DNA from: Natronobiforma cellulositropha
GTDB lineage: Archaea > Halobacteriota > Halobacteria > Halobacteriales > Natrialbaceae
Assembly (NCBI RefSeq): GCF_025629245.1
Contig: NZ_JANZXN010000031.1
Location: 36,894-75,211 of the forward strand
Length of the DNA: 38,318 bases
Direction: 5' to 3'
In this document: positions 14,176-23,025 of the stretch, piece after piece
How the letters are laid out: every line of letters begins with the position of its first letter
How positions within the stretch are numbered: position 1 is the stretch's first letter
Notes under the pieces: model-generated
What the model saw: the letters and a program-made list of their open reading frames with translations, nothing else
Told to the model about the DNA's origin: nothing
The model's database searches: none
Program-made: the position numbers and the translations under genes

Positions 14176-14946
14176 ATGCACCTACAGGCGGTACCGGACC
14201 TGCCCGAGGTCCGTCCGGGCGACGACCTCGCCGCACTCGTCGCCGAGCGGACCGACCTCGAAGACGGCGACGTGCTCACGATCGCGAGCACGGTCGTCTC
14301 GAAAGCCGAGGGACGGATGGCCGATCTCGAGGCGTTCCCGGCGGGGCCCAGAGCCAGCGAGATCGCCACACGGCTCACCGAGCGCACCGGCGAGGAGAAA
14401 GACCCCCGCTTCGCCCAGGCGGTGCTCGAGGAGAGCACCGACCTCGTGATGGACGAACCGTTCTTGCTGACGGAGACGCGCTTCGGTCACGTCTGCGTCA
14501 ACGCGGGCATCGACCGCTCGAACGTTCCCGACCACGACCTGCTCTTGCTCCCCGAGCGCCCGGGTGAGTCGGCCGCCCGGATCCGGGAGGCGCTGCCCGC
14601 CGACGTCGCCGTCGTCGTCACCGACACCTGCGGGCGGCCGTTTCGCTACGGCCAGCGCGGCGTCGCCATCGGCTGGGCGGGCATCCCCGCGAGCCGCGAC
14701 TGGCGGGGCGAACCCGACCGTGACGGCCGCGAACTCGGCGTGACGGTCCAGTCGGTGGTCGACGAACTCGCGAGCGCGGCGAACCTCGTCACCGGCGAGG
14801 GGGCTGGCGGGACGCCCGCGGTCGTCGTCCGCGACTGGGAGTTCGGCGACCACGCCGGGAGCGACAACCTGTTTCGCGACCTCGAGAGTGACTTCGTCCG
14901 CCAGGCGCTGCGCGAGTGGGAGTGGACCCCGGAGGGGGATCGATGA
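14176..14946 (+). CDS. cofE: Coenzyme F420-0:L-glutamate ligase
   Basis: The 256-residue protein has the CofE/FbiB signature: DVLTIASTVVSKAEGR near residues 33-48, then FGHVCVNAGIDRSN, and VVVTDTCGRPFRYGQRGVAIG. CofE adds gamma-linked glutamates to F420-0 using GTP, the last step of F420 synthesis. The length agrees with other archaeal CofE proteins. It overlaps the next gene by four bases (ATGA), a Mer-like F420-dependent oxidoreductase, so cofactor maturation and a cofactor user appear to be co-expressed. Confidence 0.93.
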   Translation: MHLQAVPDLPEVRPGDDLAALVAERTDLEDGDVLTIASTVVSKAEGRMADLEAFPAGPRASEIATRLTERTGEEKDPRFAQAVLEESTDLVMDEPFLLTETRFGHVCVNAGIDRSNVPDHDLLLLPERPGESAARIREALPADVAVVVTDTCGRPFRYGQRGVAIGWAGIPASRDWRGEPDRDGRELGVTVQSVVDELASAANLVTGEGAGGTPAVVVRDWEFGDHAGSDNLFRDLESDFVRQALREWEWTPEGDR

Positions 14947-15941
14947 CCTCGCCCGCGTTCACGCGCGCGATCGAACTCACGCCCGAGCACCCGCCCGAGG
15001 AGATCGCGGCCCTCGCCGCGCTCGCCGAGTCTGTCGGCTTCGAGGCGGCGTTCACCAGCAGCCACTACTTCAACCGCGATCCGTTCGTGACGCTCGCGTC
15101 GATGGCCGCCCGGACCGAGGACCTCGCACTCGGGCCGGGCATCGTCAACCCCTACGACGCACACCCGGTCACGCTCGCCGCGCGGACGGCGACGCTCGCG
15201 GAGGTCAGCGACGGCCGCGCGCTGTTCGGGATCGGCGCGGGTGACCGCTCGACGCTGCGCACGCTCGGTATCGAACGCGAGCGGCCGTTGCGTCGGGTGC
15301 TCGAGACGGCGGCCGTCGCGCGCGACCTCTGGGCGGGCGAGACGGTCACCCACGAGGGGACGTTCACCGCACGCGATGTCTCGCTCAACCTCGAGCCCTG
15401 CGAGGTGCCGGTCTACGTCGGCGCGCAGGGACCCGACATGCTCCGGATGGCCGGAAAACACGCCGACGGGGTGCTGGTGAACGCCTCACACCCGGCCGAT
15501 CTCGAGTGGGCCAGCGCGCGCGTCGCCGAGGGAGCGGCGGAGCGCGAGGCGGCGCGCGACCCGGTCTCCGTGCTGGCGTGGGCGAGCGTGAGCATCGCCG
15601 AGGACGCCGACGCCGCACGCGAGGCCGCCCGGCCGCCGGTGGCGTTCATCACCGGCGACGTCGCGCCGCCGGTGCTCGAGCGCCACGGCATCGACGCCGA
15701 GGCGGCGGCGGGGGTGAGCGAGGCGCTCGAGCGCGGTGCGCTCGGCGAGGCGTTCGCGCGGGTGACGCCCGCGATGCTCGACGCGTTCGCGGTCGCGGGG
15801 ACGCCCGAGACGGTCACCGAGCGCTTCGCGTCGATGCTCGAAACCGTCGACGGCGTCGTCGTCGGCTCGCCGCTGGGGCCGGATCTCGAGACGGGGATCG
15901 AACTGGCCGCGTCGGCGCTCGAGCGCGTCAGTCGAAGCTGA
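14943..15941 (+). CDS. F420-dependent oxidoreductase of the Mer / luciferase-like family
   Basis: This 332-residue luciferase-like TIM barrel has the features of 5,10-methylenetetrahydromethanopterin reductase-type proteins: FEAAFTSSHYFNRDPFV, LALGPGIVNPYDAHPV, GIGAGDRSTL and PVYVGAQGPDMLRMAG. Haloarchaea use folates rather than methanopterin. The enzyme may therefore be a methylenetetrahydrofolate reductase with F420H2 as donor, as proposed for halophile Mer homologues; I infer this from family and context only. The start at 14943 is within the cofE stop (four-base overlap). Its 3' end overlaps the convergent small membrane-protein gene by 14 bases. Confidence 0.85.
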   Translation: MTSPAFTRAIELTPEHPPEEIAALAALAESVGFEAAFTSSHYFNRDPFVTLASMAARTEDLALGPGIVNPYDAHPVTLAARTATLAEVSDGRALFGIGAGDRSTLRTLGIERERPLRRVLETAAVARDLWAGETVTHEGTFTARDVSLNLEPCEVPVYVGAQGPDMLRMAGKHADGVLVNASHPADLEWASARVAEGAAEREAARDPVSVLAWASVSIAEDADAAREAARPPVAFITGDVAPPVLERHGIDAEAAAGVSEALERGALGEAFARVTPAMLDAFAVAGTPETVTERFASMLETVDGVVVGSPLGPDLETGIELAASALERVSRS

Positions 15942-16128
15942 ACAGCGATCCGGCCGCACCGAGTGTGAGGAGACCGAAGACGCCGACGGAGAAGACGATC
16001 AGGAGCGTTCCCATCGCGATCAGTACGGGCGCGAGACCGTCGCCGAGGGCGACGTCCGCGAAGTACTCGTTCATCTCGACGATTTCGTCGAGAATCGTGT
16101 TTACTACCAGCACGCTGTCGAGGCTCAT
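15928..16128 (-). CDS. Small single-span membrane protein
   Basis: The 66-residue protein has an amphipathic N-terminal half (VVNTILDEIVEMNEYFADVAL). One long or two short membrane segments follow (residues about 33-62, APVLIAMGTLLIVFSVGVFG). I do not recognise a family. The protein begins at an ATG and ends within the 3' end of the Mer-like gene (14-base overlap on the opposite strand). Reading the minus strand here gives good haloarchaeal codon use. Confidence 0.62.
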   Translation of the reverse strand: MSLDSVLVVNTILDEIVEMNEYFADVALGDGLAPVLIAMGTLLIVFSVGVFGLLTLGAAGSLFSFD

Positions 16129-16217
16129 GCGGGGGGCTTACAGTCGGTGGTACTTGGCCGTGCCGGTCGACCACGACGGTCACAGCGGTTAAGACCGGGG
16201 CGCCCCTCGGTTCGAGC

Positions 16218-16589
16218 GTGAGCGACGAGGCAACGCTGCGTGACTTTCTCGAGACGGTGGACGAGGCGGGAGCGTCGAGCGAAGCGGGTGAGGAGGGTGG
16301 TGACTCGAGTGACGAATCGGTGAGTGAGGAGGGTGATGGGTCGGTGGGCGAGGAGGGTGGTGACTCGAGTGACGGGTCGGTGAGCGAGGAGGGTGATGGG
16401 TCGGTGAGCGAGGAGACCACGGTGGGCGAAGCGGTGGCGGGTGAGGGAGTAGCCGACGGCGAGGTGGAACCCGCGCTGGCGACGTACGCGTGGGGACCGT
16501 ACGAGTGTGATCGCTGTGGCGAGCGCGTCAGCCGGGTGTGGCGTGGGGACGAGGCGCCGTTCGTCTGTGAGTCGTGTAAGCGCTGGTAG
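16218..16589 (+). CDS. DUF7573-type C-terminal zinc-ribbon protein
   Basis: The 123-residue protein starts with GTG. It has a short N-terminal helix (EATLRDFLETVDEAG), a very acidic Ser/Glu/Gly linker of about 70 residues, and a C-terminal zinc ribbon. The ribbon has CDRCGERV, about 14 residues, then CESCKRW at the end, preceded by TYAWGPYE. This architecture matches the haloarchaeal family I know as DUF7573. The linker holds a perfect-register 20-residue tandem duplication. The protein may bind nucleic acid through the ribbon; this is inference only. Confidence 0.75.
   Translation: MSDEATLRDFLETVDEAGASSEAGEEGGDSSDESVSEEGDGSVGEEGGDSSDGSVSEEGDGSVSEETTVGEAVAGEGVADGEVEPALATYAWGPYECDRCGERVSRVWRGDEAPFVCESCKRW
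16290..16409 (+). repeat. 60-bp in-frame tandem duplication in the DUF7573 gene
   Basis: Units 16290-16349 and 16350-16409 match at 56 of 60 bases and each encodes 20 residues of the form EEGGDSSDxSVSEEGDGSVx. The four differences include both synonymous and replacement changes. This looks like a recent slippage event in a flexible linker, so length may vary between strains. Confidence 0.85.
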
Positions 16590-16662
16590 TGACGGTGTGA
16601 CGGCCGAGACTGCTCGTCTCCGGGTGCGCGCCCGCGCCTTCACCTCCGTGGTACCCAATACC

Positions 16663-16668
16663 TTTATG
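16663..16668 (+). promoter_or_regulatory. TATA-like box of cspA
   Basis: TTTATG, in ACCTTTATGC, is centred about 30 bases before the cspA ATG at 16696. The mRNA would start a few bases before, or at, the ATG. Confidence 0.55.
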
Positions 16669-16695
16669 CTCCAGTCGTGACTCTGTGCACTTGCA

Positions 16696-16890
16696 ATGGC
16701 GAAAGGTACGGTCGCGTTCTTCAACGACACTGGCGGTTACGGATTCATCGAGACTGACGACGCGGACGACGACGTCTTCTTCCACATGGAAGACGTCGGT
16801 GGTCCCGACCTGGAGGAGGGTCAGGAGGTCGAATTCGAAATTGTCGAAGCGGACAAGGGTCCGCGCGCTACGAACGTCGAGCGCTTGTAG
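16696..16890 (+). CDS. cspA: Cold-shock-domain protein
   Basis: The 64-residue protein is one cold-shock OB domain with RNP1-type GYGFI (residues 14-18) and RNP2-type VFFH (27-30). It is of typical length and has the acidic surface of halophile homologues. Csp proteins bind single-stranded RNA or DNA and act as RNA chaperones. It is monocistronic with its own promoter. A 12-bp perfect inverted repeat starts four bases after its stop codon, which may end the mRNA or stabilise it. Confidence 0.95.
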   Translation: MAKGTVAFFNDTGGYGFIETDDADDDVFFHMEDVGGPDLEEGQEVEFEIVEADKGPRATNVERL

Positions 16891-16893
16891 ACG

Positions 16894-16952
16894 CACACGT
16901 CGGAGGTATCGTTCTCTGATCGTCACTCCTCGAGCGACCGCTCCGACGTGTG
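16894..16952 (+). terminator. Long inverted repeat after cspA (possible 3' end structure)
   Basis: CACACGTCGGAG (16894-16905) and CTCCGACGTGTG (16941-16952) are perfect 12-bp complements around a 35-base interval. The RNA would form a GC-rich stem just past the stop codon. No T-tract follows, so this is not a classic terminator. A role in mRNA stability or autoregulation by the cold-shock protein is equally possible. The structure is seen directly; its role is inferred. Confidence 0.5.
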
Positions 16953-17127
16953 TAGGTGTGGGAACTATAGTGATCTAGACCCTGACTACCTGTATCGACG
17001 GCGAAAGCCGGGCGTCGGAACGTCGCCGAATCGATCACTGTCGATTTGATTGACACAAAACATATATCCGTGAGACCCTGACGGCGTAGCAGAGAGCCGC
17101 CGTGGGGTCCCCTGGTGAGAGTGACCG

Positions 17128-18117
17128 ATGACTGATGCCGACACCACACACCGATACGAGGATAGCCAGCAGAGCGTCGATCCGCTCTCGGTAGCCGATG
17201 CGTCGCAGCTGTGTACCGACATCGCCGAGAACGTCTCGCGCGTGATCGTCGGCCACGACGACGAGATCGAACACGTCGTCACGGCCATCGTCGCCCGCGG
17301 CCACGTCCTCTTAGAGGACGTCCCGGGCGTCGGGAAGACGATGCTCGCGCGAGCGATCGCGACGTCGATCGACTGTACGTTCCGTCGCGTCCAGTTCACG
17401 CCCGACTTACTCCCCTCCGATATCACCGGCGTGAACGTCTTCAACCAGAAGAACCGCGACTTCGAGTTCCAGCCGGGTCCCGTCTTCGCCAACGTCGTCC
17501 TCGGCGACGAGATCAACCGTGCGCCGCCGAAGACTCAGGCTGCGCTGCTCGAGGCGATGGAAGAAGAGCAGGTGACCGTCGACGGAACGACCCGACGGCT
17601 CCCCCAGCCGTTCACCGTCGTCGCGACCCAGAACGCGATCGAACCCGACCGGACCTACGACCTCCCGTTCGCCGAGATCGACCGGTTCATGAAGAAACTC
17701 ACGCTCGGCTATCCCGACGCGGCCGCCGAGTCGGAGATGCTCGCGCGCACCGTCGGCAACCACCCGATCGAGAGCCTCGAACCGGTGGCCGACGTCACCG
17801 ACATCCGCCGGGCACGCGAGACCGTCGCGGGGGTGACCGTCAGCGAACCGGTTCGCGAGTACGCGACCCGGCTGGCGGCCTACACCCGAAACCACGCCAG
17901 ACTCGGCGTCAGCCCGCGCGGCACGATCGCACTGGTTCGGGCCGCACAGGCCAGGGCGGTCCTCGAAGGGCGCGAGTACGTCCTCCCGGACGACCTCCAG
18001 TACGAAGCGCCACTCGTGTTGAGCCACCGGGTACGGGCGGCCGAGACGAACGCCGACGCCGCGCGCGCCGGGGCGACCGTCGTCGCGAACGCACTCGAGC
18101 GGGTTCCGGTCGAGTGA
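17128..18117 (+). CDS. MoxR-family AAA+ ATPase
   Basis: The 329-residue AAA+ protein has Walker A DVPGVGKT (64-71), Walker B VVLGDEIN (123-130) followed by [16 protein letters not shown], sensor 1 VVATQNAIE and a C-terminal lid domain. MoxR ATPases act as chaperones for metal- or VWA-protein assembly and almost always sit next to DUF58 genes, as here. The stop codon overlaps the start of the DUF58 gene by one base. A possible ribosome site GGTGA lies about 15 bases before the ATG, and CATATAT near 17062 could be the TATA box, giving a short leader. It is the first gene of a three-gene operon. Confidence 0.93.
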   Translation: MTDADTTHRYEDSQQSVDPLSVADASQLCTDIAENVSRVIVGHDDEIEHVVTAIVARGHVLLEDVPGVGKTMLARAIATSIDCTFRRVQFTPDLLPSDITGVNVFNQKNRDFEFQPGPVFANVVLGDEINRAPPKTQAALLEAMEEEQVTVDGTTRRLPQPFTVVATQNAIEPDRTYDLPFAEIDRFMKKLTLGYPDAAAESEMLARTVGNHPIESLEPVADVTDIRRARETVAGVTVSEPVREYATRLAAYTRNHARLGVSPRGTIALVRAAQARAVLEGREYVLPDDLQYEAPLVLSHRVRAAETNADAARAGATVVANALERVPVE

Positions 18118-19151
18118 TGCACCTCACGCGTCGCGGCTGGGGGGTCGTCGTGGTCGTCGCGTTCTGTATTCTCATGGCCTGGGGGTACGGCGAGCGCTCG
18201 CTGAACGCCCTCGTCGCGCCGCTGCTCGTCGGCCTGCTCGCGGCGGCTATCTCGACGTATCGGATCGGCCGGCCGACGGTCGAGCGTCGGGCGGTCGACG
18301 AGGGATTCCCCGGTGAGACCCGTCCGGTCGCCGTCGACATCTCGGCCGAGCGGCCGACCGCGGCGACCGTCGCCGACCGGGTCGGTGCGGGACTCGGTAC
18401 CGAGGGCAACTCCGCCGAGACGACGCTCACGGCCGATACGTGCTATCGCTACGACCTCACGCTCGAGACGCGCGGCGAACACCGCGTCGGCCCGCTCTCG
18501 ATCACCGTCACCGACGTGCTGGGTCTCGTCTCACGGCGGTTCGAGTACACCCAGACCGTGTCCGTCCTCGTCTACCCTGCCGTCTACGACCTCCGAAGTG
18601 CGTCGGGCCAGGACCTCCGGCTGCTCGCCGAAGCCGCCCGTGAGCAGCGCCGAGAGGAGTTCGACTCGCTGCGTGAGTACAACCGCGGCGACTCGCTGCG
18701 AGACGTCCACTGGAAGTCGACGGCCAAACGCCCCGAAGGGGACCTCATCGTCAAACGGTTCGCCGCCGACGAGACCGCCGGTGCGGTCGACGTCGTCGCC
18801 GAGTCGTCCCCGGAGACAGCCGACGAGATGGCGAGCGCTGCTGCCAGCGTGGTCGCGTTTCTCCTCGAGTTGGACGTCGACGTCGAACTCACGGTCGCCG
18901 AGGGGTCCGTCCGAACCGACGGGGGCTTCGACCGGCGCCACCACCTGTATCGGCTCCTCGCACGCACCGCTGGTGGCGCGCTCACCGACGAGCGCCGACG
19001 ACAGGCGGACGTCGTGATCGTCGCCTCGGACGGCGGCGTGGTCGTTCGCGTCGGTGAGCGTGACCTCCCGTTCGACCACCTCCGTACGACGCTCGAGGGG
19101 AGCGACCGGTGGCCCGACTCGGGCGACACCGCCTCGGAGGTGGCCGCGTGA
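18117..19151 (+). CDS. DUF58 domain membrane protein
   Basis: The 344-residue protein has two N-terminal membrane segments (about residues 8-25 and 30-47). A beta-sandwich region follows, then the conserved DUF58 stretch [20 protein letters not shown] followed by [18 protein letters not shown]-like C-terminal part closes the protein. DUF58 proteins are the standard partners of MoxR ATPases; roles in envelope or exported-protein assembly have been proposed. The ATG at 18117 shares a base with the upstream stop codon (TGATG). The last bases overlap the GTG start of the next gene, so all three genes are coupled. Confidence 0.88.
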   Translation: MHLTRRGWGVVVVVAFCILMAWGYGERSLNALVAPLLVGLLAAAISTYRIGRPTVERRAVDEGFPGETRPVAVDISAERPTAATVADRVGAGLGTEGNSAETTLTADTCYRYDLTLETRGEHRVGPLSITVTDVLGLVSRRFEYTQTVSVLVYPAVYDLRSASGQDLRLLAEAAREQRREEFDSLREYNRGDSLRDVHWKSTAKRPEGDLIVKRFAADETAGAVDVVAESSPETADEMASAAASVVAFLLELDVDVELTVAEGSVRTDGGFDRRHHLYRLLARTAGGALTDERRRQADVVIVASDGGVVVRVGERDLPFDHLRTTLEGSDRWPDSGDTASEVAA

Positions 19152-21499
19152 GCACGGCCACCGAGCGTCACCGTCGCTCGCCGACGGCCACGGTCGGTCT
19201 CGACGAGGGCGTCTCACCTCGCTCGTTCAGACTTCTCGCCCTCGTCGGTGTCCTCGTCTTGACGGCGTCGTACGTCAGCGTCCTCCAGGGGGTCACCGCG
19301 GTTGTCGGGGGTACCCAGCAGCTACTGACGGTCGTGTTCGTGATGGGCGTCGGGGCGACGGTCTTCGCTCGAGCGATCCGACCGCGGACGGCGACGCTCC
19401 TCGCGCTCACGGCCGGTGGACTCGGCTTCGCCTACTACCTCACCGTCTCCGGTATCGGCATCGGTGCCGTCTTCTCCGCTACCGACCGCCTCCTCTCGGA
19501 TACGGTCGCACTCGTCACCGGACTCGAGGTCGTCCGTATGGTCGAAGCCGGCGTCTGGACGCTCGGATTCGCCCCCGGACCGGTGTTTCTCTCCTGGTAT
19601 CTCGCCCTCCGCCGGCGGTACGTCCTCAGCGTCGCCGTCGGCGGCTTCGCCCTGCTGTTTCTCGTCCTGACGGGCGATGCGACCGGCGTCACACCGCTCG
19701 TCGGTACGCTCGGTGCGATCGCTACCGTCGGCTTCGGCGAACTCGAGCGCCGCCGGGGGACGATCGCACAGGCGGACGTCCTCGTCGTGCTCTTCGCGGC
19801 GATGGTCGTCCTCTCGCTGTCGATCACGTTCGTCCCCGGCGGGACGGCAGGCCCGACGTTCCTCGTCGAGAGCGACGACGACGGCACGCTCGAAGGCTCC
19901 GTAACCGGCTCACAGGAGCGTTCACAGATCACGGGCAGCGTCGACCTCTCCCCGGAGGTACGCTTTACGGTTCGGAGCGAAGAGTCGTCCTACTGGCGGA
20001 CGGGTGTCTACGACCGGTTCGCCGGCGACGCCTGGATCAGAACCGGACAGGAAGATCCCTACGACGGGCCGATTTCCTCACCACCCGGCCCGACGGACCC
20101 GGTCAGGCAGACGGTATTCGTCGAGACCGACACCGGCGTGATGCCGACGGCACCGCACCCGATCACCATCGAGGGTGACGCCACGGCGAACACGCTGGTG
20201 ACGACCCACGACCAGGTCGTCCCCGACGGGCCGCTGATCGAGGGCGACGTCTACAACGTCGAGAGCGCGTTCGTCAACGCCTCCCCCGACGACCTCCGCG
20301 AGGCGGGTACGGACTACCCCGAGGACGTCCGTGAGACGTACCTCCAGACGACCGAGGGTACCTCGAGCGCGTTCGAGGCGGAGACGGCGGCGGTCGTCGC
20401 CGACGCGGAGACGCCCTACGAGACGGCCGTCGCGATCGAAACCCACCTCCGCACCTCGAAGTCCTACTCGCTCAACGTCACCAAACCCGACGGCAACGTC
20501 GCCGAGGCGTTCCTCCTCGAGATGGACGAGGGCTACTGCGTCTACTTCGCGACGACGATGGTCCAGATGCTGCGCACCGAGGACGTTCCGGCGCGGTACG
20601 TCACCGGCTACACGACCGGCCAGCAGGTCGACGACAACGAGTGGGTCGTCCGCGGTCTCGACGCCCACGCCTGGGTCGAGGTCTACTTCCCCGACCACGG
20701 CTGGGTCGCCTTCGAACCGACGCCGCCGAGCGAGCGCGACGACGAACACGACCAGCGACTCGAGGACGCCCGCGACGGCGGCGAGTCGAACGTCGACACC
20801 GACGCCAGCGAGCCGGTTCCCGTGGGCGACACCCCGCCCGCGGGCGTCACCGACGCCGACGCACCCGACGGGGAGACTACCGGCCCGGACGCGACGAACG
20901 AGACGTTCGATCCCACCGACCTGCCCGCAGCACCCGGCTCCTCGGCCGAGAGTCTCGGTTCCGACAACGACTCGGGCGAGACCCCGACGCGGCCCGAGGG
21001 TGCGCTCGGTCCCGAGGACTTCGACGACGACCTCCTCGAAGACCCGCCCGAGAACGAGAGCGGCGGTGACGACGACCGAGAGGGCGGGACCGGTGGCATC
21101 GCCCTCGAGACGCTGGCGGTCGGACTCGCGCTGGCGGTCGGACTCGCCGCCGGGGCACACCGGAGCGGGGCGACTGCCCGCGTCACGCGCGAGGCACACC
21201 TCCACTGGAACGGACGCCAGCGGACGCCCGCCCGCGACGTCGAACGCGCCTACGACAGACTCGAGCTCCTCTTAGCGCGGCGGTACCGCTCGAGAAAGCC
21301 GGCCGAGTCGCCGCGTCAGTATCTCGCCGCCCTCTCGAGCCTGCGTTCGCTCGACCCGCGGGTCGAACGCGTCGAACGGCTCTACGAGCGGGCGCGCTAC
21401 GGCGAGACCGTCAGCCGCGAGGAGGCAGACGAGGCGGTCGCGCTCGTCGACGCGATGGTTCGCGAGCGGCTGCCGCTGGTCGGCCGGTTCTTCCGCTAG
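19148..21499 (+). CDS. Transglutaminase-like membrane protein with DUF4129-type C-terminus
   Basis: From the GTG at 19148 (GTGA overlap with the DUF58 stop) the protein has 783 residues. It has about six N-terminal membrane helices (to about residue 230) and an extracytoplasmic region. A transglutaminase/protease-like core follows with catalytic Cys464 in DEGYCVYFAT and His507 in LDAHAWVEVY. The third position, usually the Asp of a DPTP motif, is Glu here (VAFEPTPP). An acidic linker of about 125 residues, one membrane helix and a C-terminal cytoplasmic DUF4129-like domain (REAHLHWN to the end) complete it. The partners MoxR and DUF58 are upstream. The likely role is processing or crosslinking of surface proteins, by inference. 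Confidence 0.9.
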   Translation: MSTATERHRRSPTATVGLDEGVSPRSFRLLALVGVLVLTASYVSVLQGVTAVVGGTQQLLTVVFVMGVGATVFARAIRPRTATLLALTAGGLGFAYYLTVSGIGIGAVFSATDRLLSDTVALVTGLEVVRMVEAGVWTLGFAPGPVFLSWYLALRRRYVLSVAVGGFALLFLVLTGDATGVTPLVGTLGAIATVGFGELERRRGTIAQADVLVVLFAAMVVLSLSITFVPGGTAGPTFLVESDDDGTLEGSVTGSQERSQITGSVDLSPEVRFTVRSEESSYWRTGVYDRFAGDAWIRTGQEDPYDGPISSPPGPTDPVRQTVFVETDTGVMPTAPHPITIEGDATANTLVTTHDQVVPDGPLIEGDVYNVESAFVNASPDDLREAGTDYPEDVRETYLQTTEGTSSAFEAETAAVVADAETPYETAVAIETHLRTSKSYSLNVTKPDGNVAEAFLLEMDEGYCVYFATTMVQMLRTEDVPARYVTGYTTGQQVDDNEWVVRGLDAHAWVEVYFPDHGWVAFEPTPPSERDDEHDQRLEDARDGGESNVDTDASEPVPVGDTPPAGVTDADAPDGETTGPDATNETFDPTDLPAAPGSSAESLGSDNDSGETPTRPEGALGPEDFDDDLLEDPPENESGGDDDREGGTGGIALETLAVGLALAVGLAAGAHRSGATARVTREAHLHWNGRQRTPARDVERAYDRLELLLARRYRSRKPAESPRQYLAALSSLRSLDPRVERVERLYERARYGETVSREEADEAVALVDAMVRERLPLVGRFFR

Positions 21500-21596
21500 C
21501 CGTCCGAGCCGCGTTCTCACGGCCCGCTCCGGCGTTCGATTCGCGTCAGTCGCTCGCCGAACAAATCACACGCGAGGCGTATACCTCCCGATAGTG

Positions 21597-21603
21597 TTTA
21601 ATA
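21597..21603 (+). promoter_or_regulatory. TATA-like box of the SUI1/aIF1 gene
   Basis: TTTAATA is centred about 29 bases before the ATG at 21629. This is a strong match to the haloarchaeal TATA consensus and implies a very short or absent leader. Confidence 0.6.
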
Positions 21604-21628
21604 CGGGCCTTTCGTACCACCAGGTGTA

Positions 21629-21922
21629 ATGTCGGAAGTCTGCTCGACGTGCGGGCTGCCCCAGGAGCTTTGCGTCTGCGAGGACGTGGCGAAGGGCCAG
21701 CAGCAACTCAACATCCGCATTGACGAGCGCAGATACGGTAAAGAGGTAACGATCATCGAAGGATTCGATCCGAAGGACGTCGACCTCGACAGTCTCTCGT
21801 CGGATCTCAAGTCGAAGTTCGCCTGCGGTGGCACCGTCGAGGACCGCCACATCGAACTTCAGGGCAACCACACCGGCCGCATCGAGGATTTCCTCCGCGA
21901 ACGCGGCTTCAACGTCGCCTGA
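21629..21922 (+). CDS. sui1: Translation initiation factor aIF1 (SUI1 family)
   Basis: The 97-residue SUI1-domain protein has an N-terminal Cys cluster ([15 protein letters not shown]) typical of archaeal aIF1. The core follows ([20 protein letters not shown]) and a C-terminal helix ([15 protein letters not shown]). aIF1 binds the small ribosomal subunit P-site region and controls start-codon fidelity. The gene is monocistronic with a good TATA-like box. Confidence 0.95.
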   Translation: MSEVCSTCGLPQELCVCEDVAKGQQQLNIRIDERRYGKEVTIIEGFDPKDVDLDSLSSDLKSKFACGGTVEDRHIELQGNHTGRIEDFLRERGFNVA

Positions 21923-22019
21923 CGACGCTTCGATGGTCTGACCTCGTCCCGATTCGTTTTTCTCACACGGCCCGCGGGCGCGAGCGGCCGCTCACGTCAG
22001 AAACCGCCCGCGTCCCGTC

Positions 22020-22385
22020 TCAGAACGGTGCGTTCGCCCCGTCCGCCGCCGACTCAGACTCCGCGGCGACGAGGTCGAACTCCTCGGCCCAGGACTCGAG
22101 TCCGCCGACCATGCTCTCGACGGTCGCGTCGGCGCTGCCCTCGTACGAGCCGATGAGCCTGGCCGCCTGGACGCTGGCTTTGCCGTGCGGGCAGACGGTG
22201 ACGACCCGCTCGGCGCCGTCGAACTCCTCGATTCGTGCGCCGAGTTCGTGGAACGGGACGTTCTCGCTGCCGGGGATGTGTCCTCGCTCGAAACTGTTCG
22301 CGTCGCGGATGTCGACGACGCGTACGGCCGCTGCGTTCTCTTCGAGGAGAGCTGCCACGTCGTCGGGGGTAATTTCGCCGTCCAT
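22020..22385 (-). CDS. Rhodanese-domain protein
   Basis: The 121-residue single-domain rhodanese has the active-site loop CPHGKAS with Cys65 and the leading VVDIRDANSFERGHIPGS motif. The C-terminal tail is Ala/Ser/Glu-rich. Such proteins carry persulfide sulfur or act as phosphatases; the six-residue loop after Cys suits sulfur transfer. No sulfur-pathway genes are adjacent. It is 46 bases from the Nudix gene upstream on the same strand and may be co-transcribed with it. Confidence 0.9.
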   Translation of the reverse strand: MDGEITPDDVAALLEENAAAVRVVDIRDANSFERGHIPGSENVPFHELGARIEEFDGAERVVTVCPHGKASVQAARLIGSYEGSADATVESMVGGLESWAEEFDLVAAESESAADGANAPF

Positions 22386-22431
22386 CTTCCCGCGAGTAGG
22401 GCGGGCGCTCCGATAAGCCTCCGGGTTTCCG

Positions 22432-23025
22432 CTACATTGAGAGGAGTCCGTCGGCCTGCGCCAGCAACAGCGCGCTGATCGTCGAGTCGTTCGCTGGCTG
22501 TTCGCGCGCCCGCTCGAGCGCCTCGCTCACCGGCACCGTCTGCACCTCGATGAACTCGTTGCTGTCGAGGTCCCGGTCGCCGGGTTCGAGTCCCTCGGCG
22601 TAGACGACGCCGCGGCGGTGGCGCAAGACGCCGGTCGCGACGGCGTACTCCTGGAGGAGGAGGGTGCTCGAGGGACGGAAGCCGGTCTCCTCCTCGAGTT
22701 CGCGCGCGCCAGCCTGCGTGTAGGACTCGCCGTCTTCGACCACGCCCGCGGGTAACTCGAGGTGAGTTTCACGGATCGTCGGCCGGTACTGCTCGACGAA
22801 GAGGAGTCGGTCCTCGTCGCTCGTCGCCCCCTCCCCGCTGTCGGGGACGGCGACGCCGTCGACGCGCGCGACGACGACCACCGCGGGCGGCAGTTCGGCC
22901 CAGTAGTAGCGTTTCTCGCTGCCGTCGGGCTGGGCGAGCAGGTCGTAGCCGCCGTCGTACCAGCCGTTCGCGTACTCGGTGTGCGATTCGAGGTGTCGCC
23001 AGTCGTGTCCGTCGCTCGTCGTCAT
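22432..23025 (-). CDS. Nudix hydrolase (ADP-ribose pyrophosphatase-like)
   Basis: The 197-residue protein carries a perfect Nudix box: G-VVEDG-E-SYTQAGA-RELEEETGF. An upstream strand LLFVEQYRPTIRETHLELPAG fits the ADP-ribose/NADH pyrophosphatase subgroup. These enzymes hydrolyse nucleoside diphosphates linked to another group; ADP-ribose is the most likely substrate by family. Its ATG overlaps the stop codon of the upstream membrane-anchored protein by four bases, so the pair is coupled. Confidence 0.88.
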   Translation of the reverse strand: MTTSDGHDWRHLESHTEYANGWYDGGYDLLAQPDGSEKRYYWAELPPAVVVVARVDGVAVPDSGEGATSDEDRLLFVEQYRPTIRETHLELPAGVVEDGESYTQAGARELEEETGFRPSSTLLLQEYAVATGVLRHRRGVVYAEGLEPGDRDLDSNEFIEVQTVPVSEALERAREQPANDSTISALLLAQADGLLSM

